A DNA stretch of 64,000 nt from Longimicrobium sp. (GTDB taxonomy: Bacteria > Gemmatimonadota > Gemmatimonadetes > Longimicrobiales > Longimicrobiaceae). Below are positions 39,991-52,616 of the stretch, piece after piece. Positions within the stretch are counted from its first letter, which is position 1. Each line of letters begins with the position of its first letter. The DNA lies in NCBI RefSeq assembly GCF_035474595.1, contig NZ_DATIND010000084.1, forward strand, positions 1 through 64,000, written 5' to 3'. The notes under the pieces are model-generated. The model was not told where the DNA came from. It saw only the letters and a program-made list of their open reading frames with translations, and made no database searches. The position numbers were made by a program, and so were the translations under genes.

Positions 39991-41547
39991 CTACCTCGTC
40001 GCTTGTTCGGCCAAGCGCTTCCCCGGGGCCTCTGGCGACTTGGCCTTCTCGTCCGGGGCACGGCCAGCCGAGCGGATGTTGATGATCTTGTTGAGCGTGT
40101 CGAACCAGAACGGTGCCCCCAGCGACAGCGCGAACGCCGTCAGCAGGATTCCCAGAAGCTTGGCCAGGATTGGCCAGAGCCGCCATCCGCCGACATCCGC
40201 CGTGTACACCGGCAGCGGCGTGGTGCGCAATAGCTCGCGGCGCATGCGCAGGCTGTCGGCGCGTGTCGCGGTGGAACCCAGCGCGCTCACAGACCTGGCG
40301 TACTGCGCCTGCGCGGTCGCAAGCTGGCGCCGTGCGGCTTCGCGCGGGGTCAGGTGCCGCGCCAAGCCCAGGCTCACCGCGTCGTCCCATCCCCACCCGA
40401 AGTTGAGCTGCGTCCGGCGGAGCAGGGCGCTGGCGGAGTCGAACGCCGCTTTCGCCCGCACCAGCGTGTCGGCGGGAAGCGGTACGGAGTCCTGCTCCGC
40501 CGCGCCGGAAGCGCCGGACGTCTGCGGGCCGGCCGCGCTGCCGGCGGGCGGTGGGGTGGTCCCCGCGACGGAGTCCGTCGTGTCCGCCGGCTGCACCCGT
40601 AAGGCGTCCGCTCCAGCCGTCGTATCGGTGGGGGTCGTCGCCTTCGTCGTGTCTCCCCCTGCTATGGGCTTGGTGGTGTCCTGGCGCGCGGAACCGGTGG
40701 TGTCGGTGATTGGGCCGTGCGACCGGACGTAATCGTACCTGGCGAGCTCCGGCAGTGCAGCGGACGCCTGCGCGGCGAGGCCGTCGCGCAGCTTGTCATC
40801 GGTGGAGAGACGGCGCCACATGTCGAGGGTGTCCGCGTTCATCGCCAGCGCGGTGAACAGGCCGATGAAGAACAGAACCATCTGCGTCCGCCGCTTGTAC
40901 GATCCCGACACGCGGTCCATGGAGTTGTTGAACCATACTTCCACGCTGTCGTGAAGCCTCTGCAACTCCGTTCGCGTCTCCGCCACCGCGCCGTGCATGG
41001 CGCGCCGTGCGCCCTGCGGCAGCAGGGGCGCCTTGTCCACCGTGGCGTCGGTGTCAGTGGCGATCTGCTGCACCACATCATCCAGCGCGTCGTCCTTCAT
41101 CAGCCCAAGCAGTTGGCGGACGCTCTGCGTCGAGTTGTGGGTGGGGTGCTCCAGCCCGGTCTTCGCGGCGCTCCCCGCCGAGGTCGATGTGGTCTTCCGG
41201 ATGGCGTCATCGGAGCTTGCGTCCGCTACCGCAGCCGGTCTGGTGCTGTTCATGACATCCAGCAGCGCCATCGCGAAAGTGCGCGCGGGAAGGTACGAGG
41301 GCGCCCGGATCCCGCCGAACGGACCTTGGCTGTACATCGACCGGACCAGCCGGTGGTTGAAAAACTCCGTCTTCAGGTTGGGGTCGCTCGCGTCGTCCAG
41401 GAGCTTTTCGATCCCGGCGACCAGCGCCGTGCCGCGTCGGTTCGTAAGCCCCGCTATGTACTCGTTCACCGCTGAGCAGATCAGGCTCAGCAGCAGGTAC
41501 ACGAAGACGAGGCCCAGGATCACGTCGAGGATTTCGAGGCCGAACAT
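39991..41547 (-). CDS. Tandem-paralogous membrane protein, long form
   Basis: A 518-residue protein with an N-terminal segment MFGLEILDVILGLVFVYLLL then SLICSAVNEYIAGLTNRRGT, two more hydrophobic segments around residue 245 (MVLFFIGLFTALAMNADTLD) and 470 (LLGILLTAFALSLGAPFWFD), and a conserved end TLNKIINIRSAGRAPDEKAK. A Thr/Ala/Gly-rich, probably disordered insert (300-400) makes it longer than its neighbour. Homologous over most of the length to the next gene. Function unknown; the LYS/FVYLLLSLICSAVNEYI motif is a recognisable but uncharacterised family. Start at 41547 was chosen because it matches the paralogue. Confidence 0.75.
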   Translation of the reverse strand: MFGLEILDVILGLVFVYLLLSLICSAVNEYIAGLTNRRGTALVAGIEKLLDDASDPNLKTEFFNHRLVRSMYSQGPFGGIRAPSYLPARTFAMALLDVMNSTRPAAVADASSDDAIRKTTSTSAGSAAKTGLEHPTHNSTQSVRQLLGLMKDDALDDVVQQIATDTDATVDKAPLLPQGARRAMHGAVAETRTELQRLHDSVEVWFNNSMDRVSGSYKRRTQMVLFFIGLFTALAMNADTLDMWRRLSTDDKLRDGLAAQASAALPELARYDYVRSHGPITDTTGSARQDTTKPIAGGDTTKATTPTDTTAGADALRVQPADTTDSVAGTTPPPAGSAAGPQTSGASGAAEQDSVPLPADTLVRAKAAFDSASALLRRTQLNFGWGWDDAVSLGLARHLTPREAARRQLATAQAQYARSVSALGSTATRADSLRMRRELLRTTPLPVYTADVGGWRLWPILAKLLGILLTAFALSLGAPFWFDTLNKIINIRSAGRAPDEKAKSPEAPGKRLAEQATR

Positions 41548-41698
41548 GGTTGGGATGGGGGGAACGCGGGTGGGCGGGATGCGGACGTGCGGACTGCCGC
41601 ACAGGTGGACGAAGGATTGGAAGGACGGAGGAGAGGAAATTTCGGAAACACGGTTCAGGCGGGTGCGCTCTCGCCCAGCAATCCATCCGCCGCGAACG

Positions 41699-41731
41699 AC
41701 GAAGGCCCGGGCTGCGCGCCCGGGCCTTCGT
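41699..41731 (-). terminator. Terminator of the first tandem membrane gene
   Basis: Same ACGAAGGCCCGGG stem and CTGCGCG loop as 39941-39973, including the CGCGAACG sequence just before. It shows that the duplicated unit carried its terminator. Confidence 0.85.
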
Positions 41732-41748
41732 CTTTCCATCGGCCGGGG

Positions 41749-42867
41749 CTACTTCGTCGGCTGCTCGGCCAGGCGCTTCCCCGGCGCTTCGGGCGACTTG
41801 GCGCGCTCGTCGGGGGCCCGGCCGGCGGCGCGCACGTTGATGATCTTGTTCAGCGTGTCGAACCAGAACGGCGCGCCCAGCGACAGCGCGACCACCGTCA
41901 GCAGCAGCCCGACGATCTTGGCCACCCAGTTCCCCGCGGGCTCCCATCCCGTCGGCGCCGTCATGCCGGCCGGGGGATCGGCGATGCCAAGCGCCGCGGC
42001 GTCGGCCCGCGACCAGCCGAACTGCAGCCCGGTGCCGCGCAGCTTCTCCACGCTGCCGTCGAACCGGGTCTGCGCCGCCGTGAGGTCACCGGCGGGCGCG
42101 CCGACGGCCGGCGCAGGCTGCTTCGCGTACTCCTGCGCCTGGGCGATCAGGCCCGCGCGGACGCCGTCGCTGCTGGCGATCTCCCGCCACATGGAGAGGG
42201 TGTCCGCGTTGGTCAGCAGGGAGAGGGTGATGCCGATCGCCAGCAGCCACAGCTGCGTGTAGCGCTTGTACACGCCGCTCACGCGGTCCATCCCGTTGTT
42301 GAACCACACCTCCACGCTGTCGTGCAGCTTCTGGTAGTCGGTGCGCGCCTTCAGCTGTGCCGCGGCCGCCGCGTCGCGCATGTCGGCGGGAAGGTTGGCC
42401 TGCTTCAGCGCGTCGGGATCGGTCACGAGCTCCACCACGTCGCCCAGCGCGTCCTGCTGCAGGAGGTGGATGACGTCGTGCACCGGGTTCCGCTCCGCGA
42501 GCGCGGCCTTCGTCCCCGTGCCGCGCGGCGCGTCCGGCGCCGCGGCGAGGGTCGTGTTCGCCACCGTGCCGCCCGCGCCCGGCTTGTAGCCCAGCGTGTC
42601 CAGCAGCGCCATCGCGAACGAGCGGGCGGGGATGTACGACGGGTGCCTGCCGTTGCGCGTGTACATCCCCTGGATCAGCGGGTGGCTCATCACCGCCTGG
42701 GCGATCACGGGGTCCTTCACCAGGCTCTTGATCCCCTCGAACAGCGCGTCGCCGCGCCGGTTGGTGAGCCCGGCGATGTACTCGTTCACCGCGCTGCAGA
42801 TGAGGCTGAGCAGCAGGTACACGAACATGAGGCCGATGACGATGTCGAGCGTGTCGATGCCGAACAT
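41749..42867 (-). CDS. Tandem-paralogous membrane protein, short form
   Basis: A 372-residue protein: MFGIDTLDIVIGLMFVYLLL, SLICSAVNEYIAGLTNRRGD, hydrophobic segments near residue 205 (LWLLAIGITLSLLTNADTLS) and residue 320 (VGLLLTVVALSLGAPFWFDT), and the same LNKIINVRAAGRAPDERAK ending as its downstream paralogue. It lacks the disordered insert of the long form. Unknown function. The first gene in transcription order; its own terminator separates it from the long form. Confidence 0.78.
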   Translation of the reverse strand: MFGIDTLDIVIGLMFVYLLLSLICSAVNEYIAGLTNRRGDALFEGIKSLVKDPVIAQAVMSHPLIQGMYTRNGRHPSYIPARSFAMALLDTLGYKPGAGGTVANTTLAAAPDAPRGTGTKAALAERNPVHDVIHLLQQDALGDVVELVTDPDALKQANLPADMRDAAAAAQLKARTDYQKLHDSVEVWFNNGMDRVSGVYKRYTQLWLLAIGITLSLLTNADTLSMWREIASSDGVRAGLIAQAQEYAKQPAPAVGAPAGDLTAAQTRFDGSVEKLRGTGLQFGWSRADAAALGIADPPAGMTAPTGWEPAGNWVAKIVGLLLTVVALSLGAPFWFDTLNKIINVRAAGRAPDERAKSPEAPGKRLAEQPTK

Positions 42868-43346
42868 GGTTGGACGGGGAGCGCGGGGTGGGGAAGGGAT
42901 CGCGTGGGCGGGCGATCGGGCTCGCCCCGGCAGGACAAGGATTTAGAGGGACGAACGCCGGGCACTTTTCCGAAAAATAGGATGTGGATCCGCATGGCAT
43001 GTTTCGCGTAAATCCGGGCAACATCGAGACCGGAGGACCGCGAAGGGTGTTCGGAGACACCAATCAATTGCGCGAAAACAAGTTGGCTGCCGCCCGTGAC
43101 CGGCGGTGTCTCCGTGCCCGGTGTGCAGATCGAGGCCGCCGCGGGACAGCGGAGCGGGACGCGGATGCCGCGCAGGGGTCGGGAGATGCCGGGATGGTCG
43201 CGATCCGCGCGCCATCTTCACCCCATCTCCCGGCGCGGTTGGCGGCGGTTCGCCAGCGGCAGACCACCCGGTGGCTCGTAATCGCGACCCACGCGGTTTA
43301 GCTTGTCCGCTCGCGCTTTGGGTGATGACCGGATCCGGAGAACCGC
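42868..43346. other. Gene-free divergent interval
   Basis: No convincing coding sequence, no repeat of the families described here. The part near 42945-43080 is less GC-rich (TTTAGAGG, TCCGAAAAATAGG, CAATTGCGCGAAAAC) and probably holds promoters for both flanking transcription units. Confidence 0.5.
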
Positions 43347-44048
43347 GTGGGGGAGATGACGGAAGCTGCGCGCGCCGATGTGCTGGCGCGCACCGAGGCG
43401 CACGTGCGGCGCGAGATGAGCGGCGAGGGGACGGGGCACGACTGGTGGCACGTGCACCGCGTACGCCGGACGGCGCTGCGGCTGGCGGCCGAGGAAGGCG
43501 CGGACCCGTACGTCGTCGAGCTCGCCGCGCTCCTCCACGACATCGCCGACCACAAGTTCCACGGCGGCGACCACACCGCCGGCCCCCGCGCCGCGCGTGC
43601 TTGGCTCGAAGGGCTCGGCGCGGATGGGTCCACGATCGAGCACGTGTGCGAGATCATCGCCGGGCTGTCGTTCAAGGGCGCGGGAGTGCCCACGCCCATG
43701 CGCACGTCCGAGGGGTGCGTGGTGCAGGACGCCGACCGGCTGGACGCCCTCGGCGCGGTCGGGATCGCGCGGGCGTTCGCGTACGGCGGCAGCCGCGGGC
43801 GCCCGCTGCACGCCCCGGGCGACGCGCCCGAGATGCACGACAGCTTCGAGGCGTACAAGCAGAGCGGCGGCGCCACCACCAACCACTTCCACGAGAAGCT
43901 GTTCCTGCTGCGCGACCGGATGAACACCGCCGCCGCCCGCCGCATCGCCGACGGGCGGCACCGGTTCATGGAGGCGTTCCTGGCGCGCTTCCATGCCGAG
44001 TGGGACGGGCGCGACGGCCCGGAGACGGAGGCGGATGGAGACGGTTGA
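43347..44048 (+). CDS. HD-domain phosphohydrolase
   Basis: A 233-residue protein with metal ligands GHDWWHVHRVRR (His pair), LLHDIADHK (HD at about 64-65), and VVQDADRLDALG (distal Asp). These are the H...HD...D set of HD phosphohydrolases of the YedJ type, active on nucleotide or phosphodiester substrates. A GTG start at 43347 has GGAG upstream; ATG 43356 is an alternative. Overlaps the following MBL gene by 14 nt. Confidence 0.85.
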   Translation: MGEMTEAARADVLARTEAHVRREMSGEGTGHDWWHVHRVRRTALRLAAEEGADPYVVELAALLHDIADHKFHGGDHTAGPRAARAWLEGLGADGSTIEHVCEIIAGLSFKGAGVPTPMRTSEGCVVQDADRLDALGAVGIARAFAYGGSRGRPLHAPGDAPEMHDSFEAYKQSGGATTNHFHEKLFLLRDRMNTAAARRIADGRHRFMEAFLARFHAEWDGRDGPETEADGDG

Positions 44049-44934
44049 CCTGGGCGGCGGCGCGCACGTGCTGCGCGGCGCCGTCAACAGCGGGCTGGTG
44101 GAGACGGAGAACGGGCTGCTGGCCATCGACACCGGCCTGGACCGCGGCGCCGCCAACCGCATCGCGCGGGCGGCGGAGGAGCTGCGGCGCCCCATCGTCG
44201 CCATCCTGAACACCCACGCGCACGCCGACCACCACGGCGGCAACGCGCAGCTCGTCCGCCGCTTCGGCGTCCCCGTCCACGCGGCGGCGGTGGAGGAAGC
44301 GGTGATCCGCGAGCCGCGCTACGAGCCCGTGTACCTGTACGGTGGCGCCGCGCCCATCTCCGCGCTCACCAGCAAGTTCCTGCAGGCCGAGCCCAGCCCC
44401 GTGGACCACGTCGTCCGCCCCGGCGAGACGGTGACGATCGACGGGCGCGAGCTGGCGATCGTGGACCTCGTGGGGCACAGCCTGGCGCAGATCGGCGTCC
44501 GCGCGGGCGGCGTGCTGTTCGCGGCCGACGGCTTCTTCGGGCGCGAGCCGCTGGAGAAGCACGGCGTTCCGTACCTGGTCGATTCGGGGCGGTGGATGGA
44601 GACGCTGCGCGCGCTCGGCGAGGTGGACGCCGCGTGGATGGTCCCCGGCCACGGCGAGCCGGTGGACGACCCGCGCGACACGCTCGCGCTGAACCTGCGG
44701 GTGCTGCAGGACGCCTCGGACTGGCTGCGCGGCCGCTTCCACCGCGGCCCCGCGCGCACCGAGGACCTGCTGGTCGAGTTCGCCGAGGCGATGGGGATGC
44801 GGCTGGTCGATCCGCCGTCGTACGTGCTGAACCGCGCCGCGATGCTCGGCTTCCTCTCCACGCTCGAGCGAGAGGGCGCCGTGCGCGTGGAGATCAGCGG
44901 CGGGCGATGGACGTGGATGGCGGCGGAAACCTGA
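44035..44934 (+). CDS. Metallo-beta-lactamase-fold hydrolase
   Basis: A 299-residue protein with HAHADHHGG (61-69), the HxHxDH metal motif, and later VPGHGEPVDD supplying the third metal His. MBL-fold enzymes hydrolyse esters, thioesters, phosphodiesters or lactams; here no glyoxalase- or lactamase-specific signature is seen. ATG 44035 overlaps the HD gene by 14 nt, so the two hydrolases are probably co-translated. C-terminal helical extension (about 215-299) is family-typical for some acyl-hydrolases. Confidence 0.85.
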   Translation: METVDLGGGAHVLRGAVNSGLVETENGLLAIDTGLDRGAANRIARAAEELRRPIVAILNTHAHADHHGGNAQLVRRFGVPVHAAAVEEAVIREPRYEPVYLYGGAAPISALTSKFLQAEPSPVDHVVRPGETVTIDGRELAIVDLVGHSLAQIGVRAGGVLFAADGFFGREPLEKHGVPYLVDSGRWMETLRALGEVDAAWMVPGHGEPVDDPRDTLALNLRVLQDASDWLRGRFHRGPARTEDLLVEFAEAMGMRLVDPPSYVLNRAAMLGFLSTLEREGAVRVEISGGRWTWMAAET

Positions 44935-45024
44935 GCCATCATCCGGCAGCAGCGAGGGCGGCTCGAGCGAACGACATCCGTGTGCGTCCGCGGCATCGCG
45001 CCCTCTCCGGCCGGCTCAGGCCGT

Positions 45025-45184
45025 CCACCTCTCCCGTACCGGGAGAGGTAGCTGGACCGGCATCGACGCGATCCCACAAGCACTTGTGTGCGAAGTAGTT
45101 GTGGAATCGCGAGGATGCTGGATGGCCACCCTCTCCCGGGACGGGAGAGGGTCGCGCCCTCCGGCGCGGGGTGAGGGCGGCGCG
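45025..45184. repeat. Pair of GGGAGAGG hairpin repeats
   Basis: CCTCTCCCGTACCGGGAGAGG (45029-45050) and ACCCTCTCCC-GGGAC-GGGAGAGGGT (45128-45152), the latter followed by GCGCGGGGTGAGGGCGGCGC. Related to 22155-22228. They fill the gap between the MBL and SDR genes. Confidence 0.65.
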
Positions 45185-45256
45185 AGGCTGCGGACGCGCC
45201 GCGGTTTTCCGTTGCGCTTGCTGAAAGGGAGTGCCGTTGCTGAAAGGGAGGATCGC

Positions 45257-46096
45257 GTGGGGGAGATGACCGGGCGCGTCTGCGTGGTGACCGGGGCCAG
45301 CGGTGGCATCGGCAAGGCCGCGGCGACGGAGCTGGCGCGGCGCGGGGCGACGGTCGCGCTCGTGGTCCGCAGCCCCGAGCGCGGCGAGGCGGCGCGCGCC
45401 GAGATCGAGCGCGCCACCGGCAACGGCGCCGCGCGCGTCGTGCTCGCCGACCTGTCGCGGCAGGCGGAGGTGCGGCGCGCGGCGGACGAGCTGCTGTCGG
45501 CGTATCCGCGCATCGACGTGCTGGTGAACAACGCCGCCGTGTACACGCGCCGCCGCCGGCTGACGGACGACGGGATCGAGATGCAGTGGGCGGTGAACCA
45601 CCTCGCGCCCTTCCTGCTGACCAGCCTGCTCCTGCCGCGGCTCACCGCGAGCGCCCCGGCGCGCGTGGTGACGGTCAGCTCCAACGCGCACGAGATGGCG
45701 GAGCTGCGCTGGGACGACCTGGAGATGCGGCGGCGGCGCTACCGCGGCTTCAGGCAGTACGGCAACACCAAGCGCGCCAACGTCCTGTTCACCCGCGAGC
45801 TGGCGCGCCGCACGGCCGGCTCCGGGGTGGCCGCGAACGCGCTGCACCCCGGCACCGTGGCCACCGAGCTGCTGATGAACGGCTTTCCGCCCATCCGCCT
45901 GTTCCGCCGCTGGCTGCGCACGCCGGAGCAGGGCGCCGCCACCGCCGTCTACCTGGCCGCCTCGCCGGAGGTGGCCGGCATCTCGGGCGAGTACTTCGTC
46001 GACGAGCGCCCCGTCCCGGTCCCCGCCCCCGCCCACGACGACGAGGCCGCGCGCCGCCTGTGGGAGATCAGCGAGCGGATGGTGGGGCTGGCCTGA
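45257..46096 (+). CDS. Short-chain dehydrogenase/reductase
   Basis: A 279-residue SDR with the Rossmann motif TGASGGIG (12-19), VNNAAVY (about 90-96), a Ser around 141-142, and YGNTK (Y168, K172) as catalytic Tyr-x3-Lys. It resembles the retinol dehydrogenase/WW-domain-oxidoreductase-like branch that uses NADP. GTG 45257 is chosen, with AAGGGAGG five nt upstream; ATG 45266 is alternative. Substrate unknown. Single gene. Confidence 0.88.
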   Translation: MGEMTGRVCVVTGASGGIGKAAATELARRGATVALVVRSPERGEAARAEIERATGNGAARVVLADLSRQAEVRRAADELLSAYPRIDVLVNNAAVYTRRRRLTDDGIEMQWAVNHLAPFLLTSLLLPRLTASAPARVVTVSSNAHEMAELRWDDLEMRRRRYRGFRQYGNTKRANVLFTRELARRTAGSGVAANALHPGTVATELLMNGFPPIRLFRRWLRTPEQGAATAVYLAASPEVAGISGEYFVDERPVPVPAPAHDDEAARRLWEISERMVGLA

Positions 46097-46105
46097 AAAG
46101 CCGTC

Positions 46106-46297
46106 TCAGACCCGGTCTCCGTCGCGCTCGATCACCGTGTCGATTCCCTCGGCGAAGCCGCGCAGCTCGCGCGGGTGACGTACGGGGACGAGCTCCATCC
46201 GTCCATCGTATGCCAGTACGTCGATCCGTTGGCCGGGCCGTATCCCGAGCGCCTCCCGGACGGCGCGAGGAATCGTGATCTCGAAGGCGGGTGACAC
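46106..46297 (-). CDS. AbrB/MazE-like antitoxin-type protein
   Basis: A 63-residue protein matching the SpoVT/AbrB swapped-hairpin pattern: FEITIPRAVREALGIRPGQR then IDVLAYDGRMELVPV. Such proteins bind DNA and often act as antitoxins for PIN or MazF toxins. GTG start; a stop codon lies two codons upstream. No toxin gene follows on the minus strand: it is an orphan in this window. Confidence 0.75.
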   Translation of the reverse strand: MSPAFEITIPRAVREALGIRPGQRIDVLAYDGRMELVPVRHPRELRGFAEGIDTVIERDGDRV

Positions 46298-46472
46298 GGT
46301 TTACGGTTTCCATGGCAGCTTTCCGTTGCGGTGGGTCCTGACGTTAATCGCCCGACCCCGAGGACCGGAAGACAGCTCCGGACCAGGCGCGGCGAGGACG
46401 GGGAGAGGCCGGGCACAGGCGTTGCGAGTGCGGCGGCGCCGGAGGGACGGCCACGGCAGAAGGAGCGGGACG

Positions 46473-46790
46473 ATGCGGAAGACGATGGCGGCGGCGCTCG
46501 CCGCGCTGGTGCTGGCGGGGTGCAAGGTCGAGGTGAACGACCACGGCAAGCTCCCCGAGGTGGACGTGAAGGACAAGCCCGGCGGCGGCACCCAGGTGGA
46601 CGTGCAGCCCGGCCGCATGCCCGACGTGAACGTGCAGGCCGACTCGGCCAGCATGCCCGACGTGAAGGCGCCGGACATCAAGGCACCGGATATCAAGGCT
46701 CCGGAGATCAAGGCTCCGGACATCAAGGCGCCGGACGTGCACCTGCCGTCCACGGGGCGCGACACCACGCGTCGCGCGGCGCCGAAGTGA
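46473..46790 (+). CDS. Lipoprotein with KAPDI pentapeptide repeats
   Basis: A 105-residue protein: lipoprotein signal MRKTMAAALAALVLAGCK, a short variable part, then five tandem KAPDI/KAPEI/KAPDV units, with further PDVN/MPDVK half-units before them. AAGGAG ribosome site. The 15-nt DNA units (46665-46739) are near identical in the protein but vary in third codon positions, so the repeat is under protein-level constraint. Probably an extended envelope-anchored spacer. Confidence 0.75.
   Translation: MRKTMAAALAALVLAGCKVEVNDHGKLPEVDVKDKPGGGTQVDVQPGRMPDVNVQADSASMPDVKAPDIKAPDIKAPEIKAPDIKAPDVHLPSTGRDTTRRAAPK
46665..46739 (+). repeat. Five 15-nt in-frame repeats
   Basis: Unit AAGGCNCCGGANATC, five copies encoding KAPDI/KAPEI/KAPDV inside the lipoprotein gene. 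Confidence 0.85.
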
Positions 46791-46827
46791 GCCGCCACAC
46801 ATTACGAAGAAAGACGGGGACGAGCTG

Positions 46828-47058
46828 ATGCGGATGGGATTGCGGGTGGCCGCGGCGGCGGTGTGCGCGGCGGCGGTGCTGGGTGCGTGCGACCGCGGCG
46901 GCGGCGGCGGCGGCGATGGCGCGCGGAAGGCGCCGGCCGATGCGCAGGAGGACTCGTCGCGCGTGACCGCGAAGGCGCTGCAGGACTCGGGGGTCAGCGT
47001 GGACACGCAGAGCATCGACACCGGCACCGCGCGCACCACCCCCGCCGAAGACAACTGA
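46828..47058 (+). CDS. Small lipoprotein
   Basis: A 76-residue protein with a lipobox AAAVLGACDRGGGGGG: the lipid-modified Cys is followed by a Gly-rich linker (positions after Cys), then an acidic Ser/Thr/Asp tail. It lies 37 nt after the repeat lipoprotein and may be co-transcribed. No family recognised. Confidence 0.65.
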   Translation: MRMGLRVAAAAVCAAAVLGACDRGGGGGGDGARKAPADAQEDSSRVTAKALQDSGVSVDTQSIDTGTARTTPAEDN

Positions 47059-47212
47059 CGGCGGGCCTCGCTCCACGACCGGCCCCGGCGCGCCACCGCG
47101 AGCGCGCCGGGGCCGTTTCGTTCGTCTGCAACGCAAACTGCAACGGGGCTTCTGGCGGAGCGGTGCATCGGGGCGTTACCATTGTCGCACACCCGACAAA
47201 CCGACGCACCAC

Positions 47213-47434
47213 ATGGACAACCGCACGCTGGGAGTTCTCATCGTCGCGCTGGGCGCCGCCGCCGTCCTCGCCGGCCTGCTGGTGATGGCCGGCGGCCTGG
47301 GCTGGTTCGGCCGGCTCCCCGGCGACGTGCGCTGGGGCTCCGGCGGCGTGCGCGTGTACGTTCCCGTTACCTCCATGCTGCTGGTGTCGGTGGTGCTCAG
47401 CCTGGTGCTCTGGCTGGTCCGGCGCTTCTTCTAG
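47213..47434 (+). CDS. DUF2905-family membrane protein
   Basis: A 73-residue protein with two transmembrane segments and the family block GWFGRLPGDVRWGSGGVRVY VPVTSMLL. DUF2905 proteins are widely conserved small membrane proteins of unknown function. It precedes the oxoprolinase fusion by 29 nt. Confidence 0.85.
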   Translation: MDNRTLGVLIVALGAAAVLAGLLVMAGGLGWFGRLPGDVRWGSGGVRVYVPVTSMLLVSVVLSLVLWLVRRFF

Positions 47435-47463
47435 CCCCACTTCCCACCGCGAGGCCCTGACGC

Positions 47464-51273
<3,810 letters not shown>

Positions 51274-51346
51274 TGCAACCGGCGGAGGGTTGTGTGCGGA
51301 CGAGAATGTCTCCATAGTCCGATGGACCTTGGCCGTGAGGATCGCG

Positions 51347-51568
51347 ATGGCTGGAGAACCTGCGTTCAAGCTCGATGACGCCGACGGATTTACCGTGCAC
51401 GTTCCGAAGGGTCTGGACCGCGACAGCGTTTCGCGGTTCCTCGACTACCTCGTGCTGGAGCGCGCGCGTCTCGAGAGCGAGCTGACCGAAGAAGACGCCG
51501 CGGAGATCGCAAACGAAATCGACCGCGCGGTGTGGGAGCAGATTCGGTCGAGCTATGAGGGGGCTTGA
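51347..51568 (+). CDS. Putative antitoxin of a PIN-type system
   Basis: A 73-residue protein: MAGEPAFKLDDADGFTVHVP then KGLDRDSVSRFLDYLVLERA RLESELTEEDAAEIANEID. The helical, charged C-terminus fits antitoxins paired with PIN toxins. The stop overlaps or adjoins the toxin start (TTG 51565 or GTG 51571). GAGG lies before the start. No DNA-binding domain is certain. Confidence 0.6.
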   Translation: MAGEPAFKLDDADGFTVHVPKGLDRDSVSRFLDYLVLERARLESELTEEDAAEIANEIDRAVWEQIRSSYEGA

Positions 51569-52003
51569 GGGTGTCCGCGGCCGCACGGGTGGTCGTGGAC
51601 ACCAACATCTTTTTCTCTGCGCTGATCAGGCCGGACTCGCGCTTCGCACGAACCCTGGTTTCGCCTGCATACGAGTTTTCACGCGGCTGACCTCGTCGTC
51701 GTGGAGCTCTTCAAGCACAAGGAGCGAATACTCGCGGCCTCTCGGCTTTCACAGCGCCGCCTGACCGAGGTCTTCCAGACCTACCTGCACCTCACGCACC
51801 TCCATAACGTCGTGCTGCTTCCGCCGGAGCACCGGCGGGAGGCACTCAGGCTCTGCACCGGCATCGATGAAAGTGACGCCGGGCACGTTGCGCTCGCGTT
51901 GTCGCTGGATGCGCCGTTGTGGACGGGTGATCTGGCGCTGCGCCGTGGACTGGAAGAGCGCGGGTTTACCCGGTTCTTCTCTCCACCCCCTCCGGCTGAA
52001 TGA
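51565..52003 (+). pseudogene. PIN-domain toxin, frameshifted
   Basis: Frame 1 encodes RVVVDTNIFFSALIRPDSRF ARTLVSPAYEF, the PIN start with Asp-Thr-Asn. It stops at 51687-51689. The following frame continues HAADLVVVELFKHKERILAAS, then DESDAGHVALALSLDAPLWT GD, the late PIN acidic residues. Joining them needs one base removed from a TTTT run at about 51675-51678. The pieces fit a roughly 145-residue ribonuclease toxin. Either an inactivating insertion or a sequencing error; the antitoxin frame is intact. Confidence 0.75.
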
Positions 52004-52280
52004 TGCACCCTCGACCAATTTCAATCCTGACCCCGCTGGATTCCCATCACTGACAAATACGGGTGTGTGCCGAGACCTGTTGGCACGCCCGTTTTGCATG
52101 AGCCCCACTGAGCCTCGCGGCATCTGACGGCGCATGCCGCTCCGCCGAACAAACAGGTTGTCCCACGGGACATTCCGTGGTTGATCCGGGCCAGGCGTTC
52201 GGGCATCGTTGACCCGGCCACACGCGCCGAAGCGCTCGTGCGGCAGTGTCCCCGATCTCCCATTCTCAAGGAGAAGCGCC

Positions 52281-52463
52281 ATGCCCGGGAAGAAGATCAA
52301 GCTGCAGCTGGACGACCTCAACGTGAAGACGTTCGATCCGGTCGTCGACCTCAAGGCGGCGCTGGGGACCGTGCACGGCAACGAGGAGATGCCGCCCTCG
52401 TACGACCTCTGCACGTGGGCGTCGTACTGCCCCTCCCGCTGCGGGTTCACCAGCTGCTGCTAG
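52281..52463 (+). CDS. Pinensin-like ribosomal peptide precursor
   Basis: A 60-residue peptide with a strong AAGGAG ribosome site. Leader MPGKKIKLQLDDLNVKTFD matches the peptide at 35455-35703 (KIKL-x-L-xx-L-x-V-x-TF), and both contain a GTVHG motif. The core CTWASYCPSRCGFTSCC is Cys/Ser/Thr-dense, as needed for lanthionine or disulfide rings. No modifying enzyme is adjacent, so it may be processed in trans by enzymes encoded elsewhere. Confidence 0.75.
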   Translation: MPGKKIKLQLDDLNVKTFDPVVDLKAALGTVHGNEEMPPSYDLCTWASYCPSRCGFTSCC

Positions 52464-52500
52464 CGTCGCGGCCGCGCTCGAGCCGCGCCGACGCGAAAAC

Positions 52501-52536
52501 CAGCAGGGGGACAGCCAATCGGCCGTCCCCCTGCTG
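52501..52536 (+). terminator. Terminator after the pinensin-like peptide
   Basis: CAGCAGGGGGAC and GTCCCCCTGCTG pair around about 12 nt. It lies 38 nt past the stop at 52463. It also serves the convergent gene ending at 52617. Confidence 0.65.
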
Positions 52537-52616
52537 CGTGAGGGGCTGGGAAGAAGCCGGTGAGCCACGAGCGCGCCCCGCTTCCGTCATCCTCCTGCGT
52601 TGCTGCCTCTCGCCCG

